64,000 nucleotides of DNA. Source: Sanguinoderma infundibulare. Taxonomy: Eukaryota > Basidiomycota > Agaricomycetes > Polyporales > Polyporaceae. The notes below the pieces were generated by a model. The model saw only the letters and a list, made by a program, of their open reading frames with translations, had not been told where the DNA came from and ran no database searches. This document shows positions 21,546 through 33,044 of the stretch, one piece after another. The stretch spans positions 2,480,001 to 2,544,000 of the forward strand of contig JAVLRN010000006.1 in assembly GCA_032821775.1 (NCBI GenBank), read 5' to 3'. How positions within the stretch are numbered: the stretch's first letter is position 1; each line of letters starts with the position of its first letter. The translations under genes and the position numbers were made by a program.

Positions 21546-21619
21546 TGAGTCGGCCCAGGTTCGAACTGAGGACCTTCTGTGTGTTAGACAGATGCGATAA
21601 CCAACTACGCCACCGACCC
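21546..21619 (-). tRNA. tRNA-Val (AAC)
   Basis: The 74-nt cloverleaf folds completely. The acceptor is GGGTCGG/CCGACTC with one G-U pair. The D arm is GCG...CGC. The anticodon stem TCTGT/ACAGA encloses loop CTAACAC, giving anticodon AAC. The T arm is CTCAG-TTCGAAC-CTGGG, followed by discriminator A. There is no intron and CCA is not encoded. Confidence 0.95.
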
Positions 21620-21748
21620 GTGCAGTTACAAGTGGGTTTCTAATAATGCTGAACATGTTGAGGCGCTTCTCAAGGCCAAGACCTCATGGCTGACATCACG
21701 CTCCCAACGACCCAATTGAGTTTCGCCTCCCCAATTCGACCCAAAACC

Positions 21749-22872
21749 ATGGGCATGACGCTTGTGCCACTGATCCTCGCCCTCATACCTCCAGCATCAG
21801 CCATAGTCTCCGTCGGGTCGACATGCACGACCAAGCACGACCGCCTCGACCCCACCTCGGGCAGGTTCTCGAGCGACTGCGGCGACACCTCCTTCTGCTC
21901 CGCACCCGACAGCACGGCCGACGAGATGGGGACCTGCCAGCCGCGTCGGTGCCGGCGCGACGAGTTCCCGTTCGGGTTCGCCGCCAACGCGACGTCCATG
22001 CCGCCAATGTGCCCGCGCGGGACGTACTGCCCGGACGAGGGGAGCGGGTGCCGGCCGCTCGTCGCGGTGGGGATGCCGTGCCAGGCGGGGCGGGACGAGC
22101 AGTGCGCGTCCCCCGGGAACTGGGAGGAGCTGGCGGGCGCGTTGAACGCGAACGGGTCGGTGTGCTTGAAGTCGGTGTGCGCGTAGGTGTGGTCCTGCTT
22201 TGCGGCGTTTGACGCTGACGCTGACCGAGGGGGGGGAGGTGAGCAGATGGGCGAACAGGACGCTCGGTCAGCCGTGCATCCACGACGTGACCGTCTACAC
22301 GGATAGCAGCGGATTCGGCAACAAGATCACGCGGCACGACTGCCGCACGCCCAACTTCTACTGCCATACTGACTTCGAGGTCTGCATCCCGACGAAGGAC
22401 GTGGGGTTTCCGTGTGGCGCCGACCAAGAGTGTCATTCGGTGAGCGGGTATTCATGCCCCGTCGTTGATTGCTGAGTCCTCTTGTTAGTACCACTGCGGT
22501 TCGAAGGGTATATGCCTCGACGCGCGCGGGACGCCGAATACCGTCAAGACCTGGCATCTGGTGACAACCGGGCTCAGCGTCGTGGCAGGTAGGTCGAAGG
22601 ATGGAGCAGGCATGTCCCGCCGAGGCCCGAGCTGACACCGCGCTGGGTAGCGATGATCGCCATCGTCATTGTCTTGACCCTGGTACACAAGAGACTGCGA
22701 TTGAAGCGCTTGAGAGAAATTCGAGAGTACTACGAAGAGCAAATAACGTACGTACTCTGAGCATTATCGCCGAGTGCAGTTGTTCACTGGATTGCCTAGC
22801 TTGCGCAGGACCCTCGTTGCGTTACATGCTGCTGCCGCGGATCGACGGGGAAAGGAGAAGTGGTGCGATTAA
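21749..22872 (+). CDS. Cys-rich single-pass membrane protein, 295 aa
   Basis: Five exons (21,749-22,182; 22,247-22,439; 22,489-22,588; 22,651-22,747; 22,809-22,872) sum to 296 codons with matched phases. A signal peptide (MGMTLVPLILALIPPASA) starts at 21,749. An in-frame ATG at 21,686 would bury it, so the inner start is preferred. The extracellular part (residues 20-235) has about 22 cysteines, including CRRDEFPFGF and CPRGTYCPDEG, then DCRTPNFYCHTDFEVC and CGADQEC. A transmembrane segment around TTGLSVVAAMIAIVIVLTLV follows, then a basic-acidic cytoplasmic tail (HKRLRLKRLREIREYYEE). I recall a conserved but uncharacterised basidiomycete family of this layout. Function unknown; a cell-surface role is inferred from topology. 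It converges on CRIPT. Confidence 0.85.
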
Positions 22873-23179
22873 GTTGTGGAATGATTTTTGTTGAGGCCTG
22901 TGGGAAGATCGCGAATACACAGGCCCGTTGTCGCAGTCCAGTAAACTCTGCACGGAAAAACCAGCCGGCTTCGGGGTGGGTAAGTGACGCACCTCGGAAT
23001 GAGGGCGCAGCGCGAATCTGTGGCACTTTTGTCGGGAATGGGGAGTCTGGTACGAATAGGGAGTGCGGAAGCGGTATATTAAAAATACATAACGTACACT
23101 TGATCCAGAATACACCTTCATCGAGTCCATGCCATCCACCACGGCAATGCGAGGAAAGGTCATGCAGGGGAATGATCGG

Positions 23180-23655
23180 CTATTTGGACGACATGGAGTA
23201 GCCGGTCGTATCTAGCACCTTTTTGCCGCATATCGCGCACACACCACGTTTGTATGCGCATCCTGTCGAAGGATCATCAAGGACAGAATAGTAGGTGGAT
23301 GGATGGAAAACGTACCGTGGCAAAACTTAGCCTTGTTCTGCGTTACCGTGGATTTACAGTCCTTACATTTACCTTGGTATGGCTGAAGGACATCACAGAT
23401 AAGACTCGGTTGGAAAGTGGCAAAGATTGAGTCACGCACCTGAAACCTGTTCTTGGAGCTCCCCGGCCTACTCAAGAGCTTATTCTCTCCGACTTTCCGT
23501 GAGCCCTCCTTGATGGCTTGCGAGGTCGACTTAAACGGATCAGGAGCAGCGAGCTTCGAGGTTTTCTGAGAGAAGGGCACAAACGACAAGTCAGTTGAAA
23601 CCATAACAGACAGGATAGCGAATCTGCTTACAGATTCGCATTTCTTGCAGACCAT
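23180..23655 (-). CDS. CRIPT: CRIPT homologue (cysteine-rich PDZ-binding protein family)
   Basis: Four exons (23,655-23,632; 23,565-23,440; 23,382-23,316; 23,262-23,180) give exactly 99 codons plus a stop. This matches the usual length of about 100. Hallmarks are the N-terminal MVCKKCE, KLAAPDPFKS, SRKVGENKLLS and the zinc-binding cysteine pairs in YQGKCKDCKS, FCHGCAYKRGVCAICGKKV. The end is LDTTGYSMSSK. Upstream in-frame methionines exist, but the family begins at MVCxKC. CRIPT-type proteins are conserved in eukaryotes and have been linked to the minor spliceosome in animals. The role in this fungus is inferred only from conservation. Confidence 0.95.
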
Positions 23656-24439
23656 GGTGGTGGAAGTGGGGAGAGGTGTGCCAAGCCACGCCACCATTGG
23701 ACGCCTGACACAGCAATGCGCTTATGTAAGCGCACGTCTCCCCAAATGGATTGCTCTCGACCTCTGCAATAAGCCACAACCGTAATGTCTGCTTGGTACC
23801 AGCATGATATACCTACAATTTCTCATTACACATTGATCAAGCTGCTCACGGAGAACTCTTTCTCACCAAAGTCCATCAGCGCTAGCAGGCGTCAATGACT
23901 CTGCACGCAATTCGAAACTTTTCCCCGGGCGACAACAGGCTCGAATTCTTATTTCTCCGGCGCGGCCGGTTATTGGCCAGCTGCTTTCTCCCTGTGATGT
24001 GTCCATGAGTGTCCGCTTTGGAGTTGTATTCCATTGCTTCGAGAGGATATCATGCACCTTACTCACGGTCTACCAGCGCGAGGTTCATGGTCACTGCGGA
24101 CTCATTGACACATGACCGGCAACGCCATATGTCACTCGAAAGTTGAAACATCTGTGGCTGCATCGCTGAACGTAACCCAGTGAGTCATCCTTCGTCGTGT
24201 CCATTCAAGGTTCCTTCGACGCGCCCCAGTGTGTTTTTTGCCAGCAGAATAACCTAATCCACTCTTTCTGTTCACATGACGCTCCAGCGTCCTTCAAACG
24301 CTCAGTTGTCAGTCCGGACCTTTCCATCCCACGCATACTTAAGTTCTTGAGGACCGTTCGTATCTCGACGGACGTCATCCCCCTACCTCGACCCCCCGCC
24401 GTGATATAGCCCGAGTACGGTCGCTGTGGCGCTGTCGAC
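23656..24439. other. Intergenic; shared upstream region of CRIPT and P450
   Basis: These two genes diverge, so the 784 bp should hold both promoters. I see no additional gene. Confidence 0.5.
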
Positions 24440-26592
24440 ATGAAATTGTCGTTCGTTGCGAGTCTCGATCTCACCCAGCCCACTATCGCGGGAATCTGCA
24501 TCTTTGCCTTCGCACTTGTCTATCTACGCGCGCGTGCAACATGGAACACTCGCTCTCGCTCTCTCCCACTCCCTCCAGGACCCAAACCTCTTCCCATCAT
24601 CGGCAATATGCTTGACTGGCCCAAGTCAAGCCAGTGGCTTGCCTTTCGTGACATGTGTGCAAAATACGGTGAGTGCTATGTCCCACCGAAAATCGTGCTA
24701 GTATGGCCACGTATTCACGCCGTGCGCAGGCAATGTGTTTCACTTCAGTATTTTCGGGAAGCACATGGTTTTCCTGGGCAGTCCCGATGCAATATTCGAG
24801 CTGCTGGACAAGCGATCCGCCAACACATCGGACCGTTTTCAGTCGCCATTACACTTTCTGTGCGTTCATCAGGTGCTTGTTGATATGATTCTCTGGCTGA
24901 AGTCACACCATCAGGTCCGGTATGGACACCTTCAATCTCGCCGGTATGCGTTACGGTCAGAAGTGGAGGCAACACAGGCGTCCCTTCTGGCAACACTTCC
25001 ATCCGACCGCGCTCCATGCCTACTTACCATTTCAACGCAGAGCGGCACATAGATTCCTTAATAAGTTGCTGAAGACGCCATACAAGTTGCGCGAGCATGT
25101 ACGCTTGTGAGTATCAATTGGATATGCAGTTAAGATTGGTTCAGAAACGCTGATCGTTCTTTTGCTTTCCAGCACCTTTACCGCCTCTATCTTCAGAGTT
25201 TTGTACGGCATCGACGTCGCCGACGATGAGGATAAGTGGGTGGATATAGTCGAAGCTGCGCTCGAGTGGACGGGCGAGGCATTCACTCCCGGCAAGTACC
25301 TCGTCGAGATGTTTCCGATCCTCAGGCACATTCCTCCCTGGGTTCCGTTTGCGACCGTGCAGAGGTTATCTGTCCATTGGAGGGCTACGAACGCTCGCTT
25401 AAAGGAAGAACCCTATCAACACGTGAAGATGGAAATGGTGAGGACCAAGTGAGACTTCCGGACCTCAGAGTGCTGACAGGCTAGAACATGGTGTGTTTAT
25501 GTAGGCTACGGGTGAGGGAGCCGACTGTGCGGTTAGCCAAATGATCTCGCGGATGGTCGGTGACGACCACGGACCGTCAACGATGGAGGCCGAGGACATC
25601 ATCAAAAGCGTAGCCGCTGTGGCTGTTGAAGGTTTGCTCCTTCGCATGTCGCCGTCTTCGCTCATTGCTCACTGCCTTTCGGCACTTGCAGGCGGCGCCG
25701 ACACGGTGAGATTTACTGCGCCAGCAGCAAGCTAAGTATAAGAACCACATAATGACCTTCCTCAGATGTTTTCAACGGTGCAATCTTTCTTCATCGCCAT
25801 GTCCCTGTACCCCGAGGTTCAGAGTAAAGCGCAAGCCCAACTGGAGGCCGTCGTCGGTCCGAACCGCCTCCCCGATTTCGGAGACAGGGACGCGCTCGTC
25901 TACGTCAACGCCGTCATCAAGGAGGCGTTGCGGTGGCAAAACGTTACGCCTTTCGCTCTCCCCCACATGACCGTCGAAGACGATGAGTTTCGTGGGTACT
26001 TCATTCCCGCGGAAACTTCCATCTTTCCTAACGTGTGGTATGTCCATCCACTACTCGTGTACGTTGTCAAGGGTTTTGAGGTCCACCTCATTGATTGAAT
26101 GCTAGGGCTTGCATGCACGACCCCGACGTCTACGAGGACCCCGATGTCTTCCGACCCGAACGCTTCATCCGCGACGGGAAGCTCGACTTCAGCAGCGCAC
26201 GGGATCCTGCAAATTTCGTCTTCGGCTTCGGAAGGAGGTGCGTCATCGCAGCCATTCGCGCCAATGACTGGTATAGTCACCGTGACTAACGGACAGTGGA
26301 CACAGGATTTGTCCCGGGCGGTTCTTCGCGGAGAACGGGCTGTTCATCAACATCGCTTCGGTCTTGCATGTCTTCAACATCACACCGCCTCTGGATGAGA
26401 ATGGGGAAACCATCAAGATCAAACCGCGAATGACGGACGGCTTGTTGTGGTACGTCGCGGATGGGCTTCGAGCGTGCTCCTTCTGTACTCACTTTGTGTC
26501 TGGGTAGCTATCCTGTGGACTGTCGGTGCACCATCAAACCGAGGTCTGCGAACGCCGAACTCTTGATTCGCCAAGCCCAATTGATCGATTGA
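24440..26592 (+). CDS. Cytochrome P450 monooxygenase A (O-methylsterigmatocystin oxidoreductase-like)
   Basis: About nine exons, apparently intact. An N-terminal membrane anchor ([21 protein letters not shown]) and Pro-rich hinge [12 protein letters not shown] are followed by the [19 protein letters not shown] segment and a C-helix [12 protein letters not shown]. The I-helix is GGADT, split by an intron before MFSTVQSFF. ExxR is EALR, PERF is present in DVFRPERF, and the haem loop FGFGRR-ICPGR is completed across the 26,240 intron, giving the Cys thiolate ligand. The final exon ends LIRQAQLID. It is probably an ER-bound monooxygenase of secondary or xenobiotic metabolism, with unknown substrate. 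It is closely similar to the copy at 35.3 kb and to relics at 5.4 and 35.0 kb. Exon 2's 3' border is uncertain. Confidence 0.9.
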
Positions 26593-27062
26593 GAGCGTAA
26601 AAGATTCACGATTCATCTGTCACTCGAAGTGTCTCGAGGCACTGTTGGATGTGGATTCTACACTCGAGGTTACATTAGAACATTCACTTCCTTGGCTAAA
26701 GGCCCTCGACGCCTACTCCCCACTGACACCTCTCTGATCTTCCGCCTCGCTTCCTTGATCTTATAACTCCTAAAATATGATGATTATGCCGACATATGTG
26801 TTAACAAGTTGTAAACCAGTCGAACATGACAGTAAAAGGGGGGAGTGGAACCACTATCGTCGCGAGATATGAGATGGCTTGTCATGCACCGGATAACAGG
26901 CGCCGGTTACGGCCCGAGAGGTCCGGGTCCGTGAATGATTGGGCGGCGCGGCCTTGGGATCATACGGACGTCCATCATCTCCCTTGGTCTTCGCTCTGGC
27001 CCGCGCCGCTTTGCTGAGAGCAAGATCTTGCCCAGAGTCGTCTACGTCCTTGGCTGATCCAG
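26593..27062. other. Intergenic; Vps9 promoter
   Basis: An AT-richer stretch around 26,750-26,820 holds no gene. Confidence 0.5.
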
Positions 27063-29823
27063 ATGGCGACGAAGGACAGTTTGAGCGACGATCTCCGCAA
27101 TGTCCACATCCATGACACACCCGCTGCCCAGCCCGAGCCCAATCCATGGCAAGAACCGGCCCCCACAACGCCTGTAATCAAGGACCATCCACATCCAGAC
27201 TTATCCCAACTCGATGCCGACGCGACACAGGGTCTCGCAACTGCATCCCCTACGGAGAGCCCGGAGAGGCTGGCAGTGAACCAGGACGTCTTGCTCGAGT
27301 TCGATCCCTTGGCCGGTGCAGAGGACAAGGCTGCTCAGCAAGCTTGGACCGATTCAGAAGGGCACCCACCACCCCCTGTGCCCGTCAAGGAGCCAGTAAG
27401 CTCACCACCACACACCTCGTCCACTCCAAATCGTCCGTCCTCCCCCATACCCGCCTTCCCGGCACTTGCTGCCCTCGCCCGCACCTTCGCTCTCCCCTTG
27501 ACCCGTAATCAGCGACCACGTTCGCTTGACTCTGCCGCCGCCGTACCCTCGCCAGCTACGCTATCGTCGTTCGCGCAACAGCAGCATTCTGCACCTGATG
27601 CACGCGTCGTGGAGGACGTTCCAAGCTCAAGTAACGGCCCCGTGGTGAACGGAAGCGGGCGGAGCACTCCCTCTCGTAAGGGCCAGGAACAGGACCCCCC
27701 ACAGTTCGACTTCCAGGACTTCCTTGACCAGATGAAGATGAAGGGAGCCGAGCCTGTGGCCAAGTACCTCCGCTCGTACGTCGCTATGCATCTGCCCCCC
27801 TTTCCTGCTGCTTAAACGTGCCAGATTCCTGAGCAACTTTGCCAAGCGAACGTTTACCGTCAATGATCAGGTCAAGTTGATTAACGACTTCCTGAACGTA
27901 AGCGTCAGCGCGATATTCACATGCGCACACGACTTATCGTGATCTCAGTTTATCTCACTACGTATGCGAGAATCAGAGGTCTGGAGGAACGCGTCAGATG
28001 CAGAGTTCGACAACGCGATGGAAGGAATGGAGAAGCTGGTCATGAACAGGCTATACGATTTGTGAGTGCCCTCAGAATGGTCGGAGAATATCTCCTGATA
28101 TCTCCTTAGCACGTTTACCCCACAAGTCGTTCGGGCCGTTCCTCCACGCCCAGTCACTACCGATGACCTTGAGCGAGATCGCATCCTGGAGCAACGCATT
28201 GGGCTATTCGGGTGGATCGAGGCTAAACACCTCGACGTTCCGGAAGGGGAGGGCAGCGAAGGTTTCTTGATGTTCGCTCAGCAAGGTCAGGGCATATCTC
28301 CGAACAATGCCATGCCCATTGACTTTGTGTGCATACGACAGAGCTACTGAAGATCAACCACTACAAGGCGCCGCGCGATAAGCTTATTTGTATACTCAAC
28401 TGTTGCAAGGTCATCTTCGGTCCGCCTGGTCTTGCCCTGGGCATTTGAGCTAAACTGAAGCCCATCCCACAGGGCTTATCCGGCATCTGCACAAGGATGA
28501 AAGCGCGGACACCTTTATCCCCATCTTGATCTATGTGGTTATCACAGCGAACCCTCCTCATCTTCTATCTAACGTCGAGTCAGTCAATCCCTGCAGCCAG
28601 GCTTTGCGGTCCTGACAGTTGTCGATCGCCAGGTTCATCAATCGATTTAGAAACCCCACCAAGCTCCAGAGCGAAGCGGGATATTATCTTTCGAGCTTGG
28701 TACGTGGTGTGGTGTACCAGTTTTCTTACCAGTATTCATCGGGGTGATTATATCATTTCCTAGATGGGCGCGGTGTCGTTCATAGAGACCATGGACCATT
28801 CGTCACTATCCAACATCTCGCAAGAGGAATTTGAGAAGTACGTGATTTTGGCTTCCGCAACACTTAGCTCTGATATATCCGCCCACAAGGAGCGTTGAGG
28901 AAGCGATCCAATCGCTACCCACCACGGAATCTCAAACACCCGAACGAGGCACCACACCAGGCCCAGGACTCGAAAGCGTCACCCCTCCTCTGTTGTCCTC
29001 GACACCCAATTCCCATGCAGGCGAAGAGTCCGCCCAACCGCTCTCCCTGCCCACCCCTGCGCAGACCCTCGGCGAGGACGCGCGGCGGTTTCTGCAGAAG
29101 ACGGGCGACACAATATCCAAGCCACTCAACGCCATCGGCCGAATATTCAACGAGGTCCTCGATGGCGCCGAGGAGACGCTGTCTTACCTCCCTGGGCCGT
29201 TTGCGCCCCTCGAGCTCGGCCGTGACCAGCAGCAACAGCCGCAGCAGATGTACAAGCAGGACGGTCGCCCGCACGCGGCGTATCCACAGACCCCAGCAGG
29301 TCCAAGCGGCGAGTACCCGGCCCCGATACAGACTCCATACAAACCGCGCATACGCCGAGGCTCGCCGGCTTCGTCGATCCGCTCCGCTTCGACGCATATA
29401 GCTCACCCACAGGAGGAGACCCCGACGCGCTACCGCGCGCAGAGCCTCGGGCCATACACGAACCAGGCGCTCGCCATCGGACCGTCGCAACCGCCTCCGC
29501 CGCCTCAGAGTCCGGGTCATTTGGCGGCGCCAGGGATGGGGACGGGGATGGCCCAACCTAGGCCGCAACGCGTGCAGGCGCTCCAGGTCGAGCAGCCGCA
29601 CGGTGGGCACGTGTCGAGAACGCCGACGCCGAATTTGGACTTTGTGGGCCTGCAGGAGGAGATCGACCGGGCGCACGAGAAGGCGGCGGTGGCGGCGAAG
29701 GAGACGCTGCGGCAGATCTTCCCGGGGACGGATGTGGAGGTCGTCGAGTGGGTGCTGGAGGCAAACGACGGGGACTTGGGGAGGAGCATCGAGGCGCTGT
29801 TGGAGATGAGCAGTGGGGGCTGA
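27063..29823 (+). CDS. VPS9: Vps9-domain Rab5/Vps21 guanine-nucleotide exchange factor with CUE domain
   Basis: It activates the endosomal Rab5/Vps21 GTPase in vacuolar sorting. Exon 1 (27,063-27,775) encodes a Pro/Ser-rich tail and the start of the helical bundle ([20 protein letters not shown]). After a 49-bp intron it continues [23 protein letters not shown]. The VPS9 core follows: [18 protein letters not shown], the Asn-rich [25 protein letters not shown], then [23 protein letters not shown] with [19 protein letters not shown] and [17 protein letters not shown] long disordered linker leads to a C-terminal CUE ubiquitin-binding domain (about the last 50 residues, [20 protein letters not shown]). 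About eight short introns. The domain order matches fungal Vps9. Confidence 0.94.
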
Positions 29824-30257
29824 GTGGTGTGCGGTTTGCGTTACTTTGGGATTGGGATTTGGTTTGGGGAGAGGCCCTAATGGAAATGGAAATAAGGATC
29901 GTGGAGCCTTGATCGTGAGTGCGCAGTGCGTGTTGCCATGTGTTTTTTTTGCAGTTGAGGATTCCAAAGAGCGGTGGGGTTCTCAATGCTATTCGCCTTT
30001 TGCTATGATGTACTGACCGCCGATTTAAACAGGATGTGAATTGAAGGACGCTCGTCTTATCCGCCTTCCTACACATCAGCCCGTCCAAATAACGTAAGGT
30101 CAGTACTTCTGTGCGAGAAGCTGTCATCGCGTGCCGTGATATTGTGCGTGTCATACACGAGGTCGAGCGATATTTTGCGTCTCGTCATCAGTTCTCCCCC
30201 CTCGACCATCTTGTCCCAACACCACCAGCACCGCCAGCAGTTCACACTCATCCCATC
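29824..30257. other. Intergenic, nothing recognised
   Basis: Holds the Vps9 3' end and BTB gene 1 leader. A frame upstream of 30,258 is open, but its methionines are not in a convincing context. Confidence 0.5.
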
Positions 30258-31979
30258 ATGTCGGATAGCACTCCAAACGGTCGCGATGCCTCCCTCCAAC
30301 CGACCACTGCATCGTATCCCTTCAATAAGACCAACACCGACATCATCCTCCGCACGTCCGACCACGTCGACTTCCATGTATACAGTCAAATCCTCATTGC
30401 CGCGTCCCCGTTCTTCGAGGGCATGTTCGAGGTCCCACAGCCTCCTGCCGACCAACAGCAGCTGCAGTACGGACGACCCATCATCGACGTGAGCGAAACC
30501 AGCAAAGCTCTTGATCCCCTCCTCCGCATCTGCTACCCCATCAACAAGACGAAGCAACGATCTCTCGAGGAGATCGAGCCCGCCCTGCGCGCCGCGATCA
30601 AGTTCGAGATGGAACTGCCCACAACGGTGTTGACCGAGGAACTACAGACGCTCGCCTCCGAGCATCCTCTCAAAGTCTGGGCCATCGCGTGCAAGCTCCG
30701 CCTCGAGCCTGTGGCAGAGTGCGCGGCCGGACACGTGCCGCGCAAGGCGCCGATTGACTTCGCGGTGTTGAAAGACATGGACGGGATCACGGCCGCGGAC
30801 TACTTCCGTCTCCGCGAGCACCACCGCTTGCGCCACAAGGTTCCAAAGGGCTTCAAGTTCCTCAGCCCCGCCTCTTCCCCTCCGAGTCAACTTTCGTCGG
30901 CCCCGTCTTCGACGATAACTGATCAGTCTCTCGCTCACGCGCCTCCCCCCGATCTCGTATGCCGCTCCGTAGACGCCCTCCAATTCCGCGCTCACAAGAC
31001 GGTGCTTTCACTTGCTTCGGCGGCTCTTCGAGAGAAAGTCGCGTCCGCGAGCGAGCCCTCGCACACGCGTGAAGAAGACTCGTCCGGCGAGGACGCTCTG
31101 CCCCTAGTACAATTCCAGGAGGGCGGCGTCGTGCTCCAAGCCATACTCCAACTGTGCTACCATTCCCCATCCGACGTCACGCTCCCCAACGACCTCGCAG
31201 ACCTCACCGCCGTTGTGGTCACCGCGGAGAAGTACTGCCTGAAAGCGGCGCTGCCCGCCGTCTGGTCGTTCTGGCAGGCGATCGCATCCGCGGACCCCCT
31301 ACGCGCGTACTGCTACGCGATCCGCGCCGGGCACACGGTCGGCGCGAAGGAGGCGGCGCGGTCGGTCTTGAACCAGGTCGTGGACGGGGTGTACGTCGAG
31401 GAGCTGGAGTGCACGCCCGCGCTCGCGTACCACCGGCTGCTCGACTACTACGAGAGGTGCCGCGGGGTGGCGAAGACGGAGCTCGCGAAGATCAGCAACT
31501 TGTTGAAGCCGCCTCTGACGGCTGAGGATCCTCAGGCTCCGCCGCCTGGTTCAGACGTTTTCTCCTCATCGAACCTCACGACGCCGGGTGTGAAGAAGCC
31601 GAAGGGTGTTAAGAAGGCAGCCGCAGCGCCGGGATCGGACCCAGCTCCAGACGGTCCTTGGCTCATACGCTACGTGCACGGGCTCTCGTCTCGCCTGCAA
31701 TCGCGGCCGGGGTCGGCTACGCCGACGTTGGCCGAACTGTTTACCGAGGCGACCCGGGCCTTCTATAACGTAGGCGATAGCCTGGTGGTGTCGGCTTGGT
31801 GCGAAGAGTGTCAGACGGTCGCGACCGATATTCTGGAGGTGAATAAGGCGTTGCAACAGTTGCCGAATGGCTTGAGCGAGGTGAGTTTATTTGCCAGTGC
31901 CGCCAGTACAAGGGGCGTAATTGTGCTGAGGAGTTGACGATTTTTGACCTGTGTGCCGCAGGTTGAACTTGAGATCTGA
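30258..31979 (+). CDS. Double-BTB domain protein 1, 546 aa
   Basis: Two exons (30,258-31,880; 31,962-31,979) total 547 codons with the stop; the second exon adds only VELEI. BTB domain 1 (about residues 20-150) has TDIILRTSDHVDFHVYSQIL, AASPFFEGMF and the LRICYPINK helix. A second BTB-like unit (about 230-380) has DLVCRSVDALQFRAHKTVLS, LASAALREKV and LQLCYHSPSDV followed by AEKYCLKAAL. The C-terminal region has WCEECQTVATDI with a Cys pair. Such BTB/POZ proteins are abundant in Agaricomycetes. A dimerisation or Cul3-adaptor role is known for the fold but not shown here. It is a paralogue of the gene at 33.0 kb. Confidence 0.85.
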
Positions 31980-32027
31980 GAGGGAGACAGTCCGCACAGA
32001 ACCGTACTTATGCGTGTAAATCGATCA

Positions 32028-32118
32028 AAATGATACAGCTCTTTGCGTAATTTATGCCCGATTGACGCTTGCGCACTTCCACTCGAAAAAGTCCAGAAAT
32101 TCAGAAAATTCATAAAAA
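32028..32118 (-). repeat. Inverted repeat arm A between the BTB genes
   Basis: Read on the minus strand, GAATTTTCTGAATTTCTGGA and GGGCATAAATTACGCAAAGA match arm B at 32,886-32,975 with a few substitutions and one small indel. Confidence 0.75.
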
Positions 32119-32885
32119 TCTCTCCGTCTCCTCAAACACATATATCATAGCATGTACTATGCGTATAAGCTCAAAGGGACTTTATTATATGTCTTACTGT
32201 GCTGGGAACGCGAAGGCCGTGGGCCGCAATTTGGCGGAGTTCACGGGCGCTTCATGGCGCTTTCAAGTCGATGAGAGAGCCGCGACCATCAAAGACGTTC
32301 AAGCCCAGGTGAGGCCTATCAGATAGTCATATAGGCTATGATGGTTGCCACACAACTACATTATGCGCTGCGATCAAGAATCGCACCCTTACCTGTCGAT
32401 ATCTCCTTGCCATTTGTGAGCGAGATCTTCGGATTCGTGCTCAGCGTGGAAGGAATAATTCTGAAAATGTGAGTATCTCAGAGGGGTATGTGGTACCTAA
32501 AACATGGTTTCATGCCATGAAACAGTGGAAAGCTACGTACGCCATGAGCAAGAGGTCGGCACAGTCCAGCGCAGTCTCCATGCCGTGGGCGCTTGATGCG
32601 CTGGGGACGAGGTGAACGTCCTTTCAGATCATGGGGTGTTTGGGCTGCTCTTATGAAAGAATCATGGTCAGAACAGCTGAAATATGCTCAATGAACAAGT
32701 GATCCACCAACCAGTGGGTAGGCGAGCAACAGAACAGATGGTATGTAAAGGTATTACGTTCATCGGGTAACGTGAGCGTAGCTCGGAAACGGTTCACTCT
32801 ACGTCCTCCGTTCAGCTTCAGAGGGTTTCTCACAGATGCATAGATGTCGTTTACAAAGTATGGCAGTGGAGGGACATCCAGAACG

Positions 32886-32975
32886 GGTGGGAGCGAATTT
32901 TCTGAATTCCTGGATTTTTTGGAGTCGAAAGCGATGCATGTCAGTCGGAGCTGGTCGGGCATTAATTATGCAAAG
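32886..32975 (+). repeat. Inverted repeat arm B upstream of BTB gene 2
   Basis: Plus-strand GAATTTTCTGAATTCCTGGA ... GGGCATTAATTATGCAAAGA. In one frame it encodes EFSEFLDFLESKAMHVSRSW, suggesting eroded or N-terminal coding sequence. Confidence 0.75.
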
Positions 32976-33044
32976 AGCTGTAATCTGTGGGCGCTTACAC
33001 TCTTGCCATCCACCCCTATCTCCATTGCCTGTACACCTTCACAA

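Larger units (their letters stand above)
31980..33044. other. Intergenic with inverted repeat; no intact gene
   Basis: It contains an inverted pair of about 90-bp segments and short frames that do not join. Some may be eroded coding DNA, for example the plus frame near 32,160-32,320. Confidence 0.5.

Noticed and set aside
23212..23697. Apparent frame break at the C-terminus of CRIPT
   Set aside because: With exon 4 starting at 23,262, the frame continues to CGKKVLDTTGYSMSSK and the exons total exactly 300 nt, so there is no lesion.
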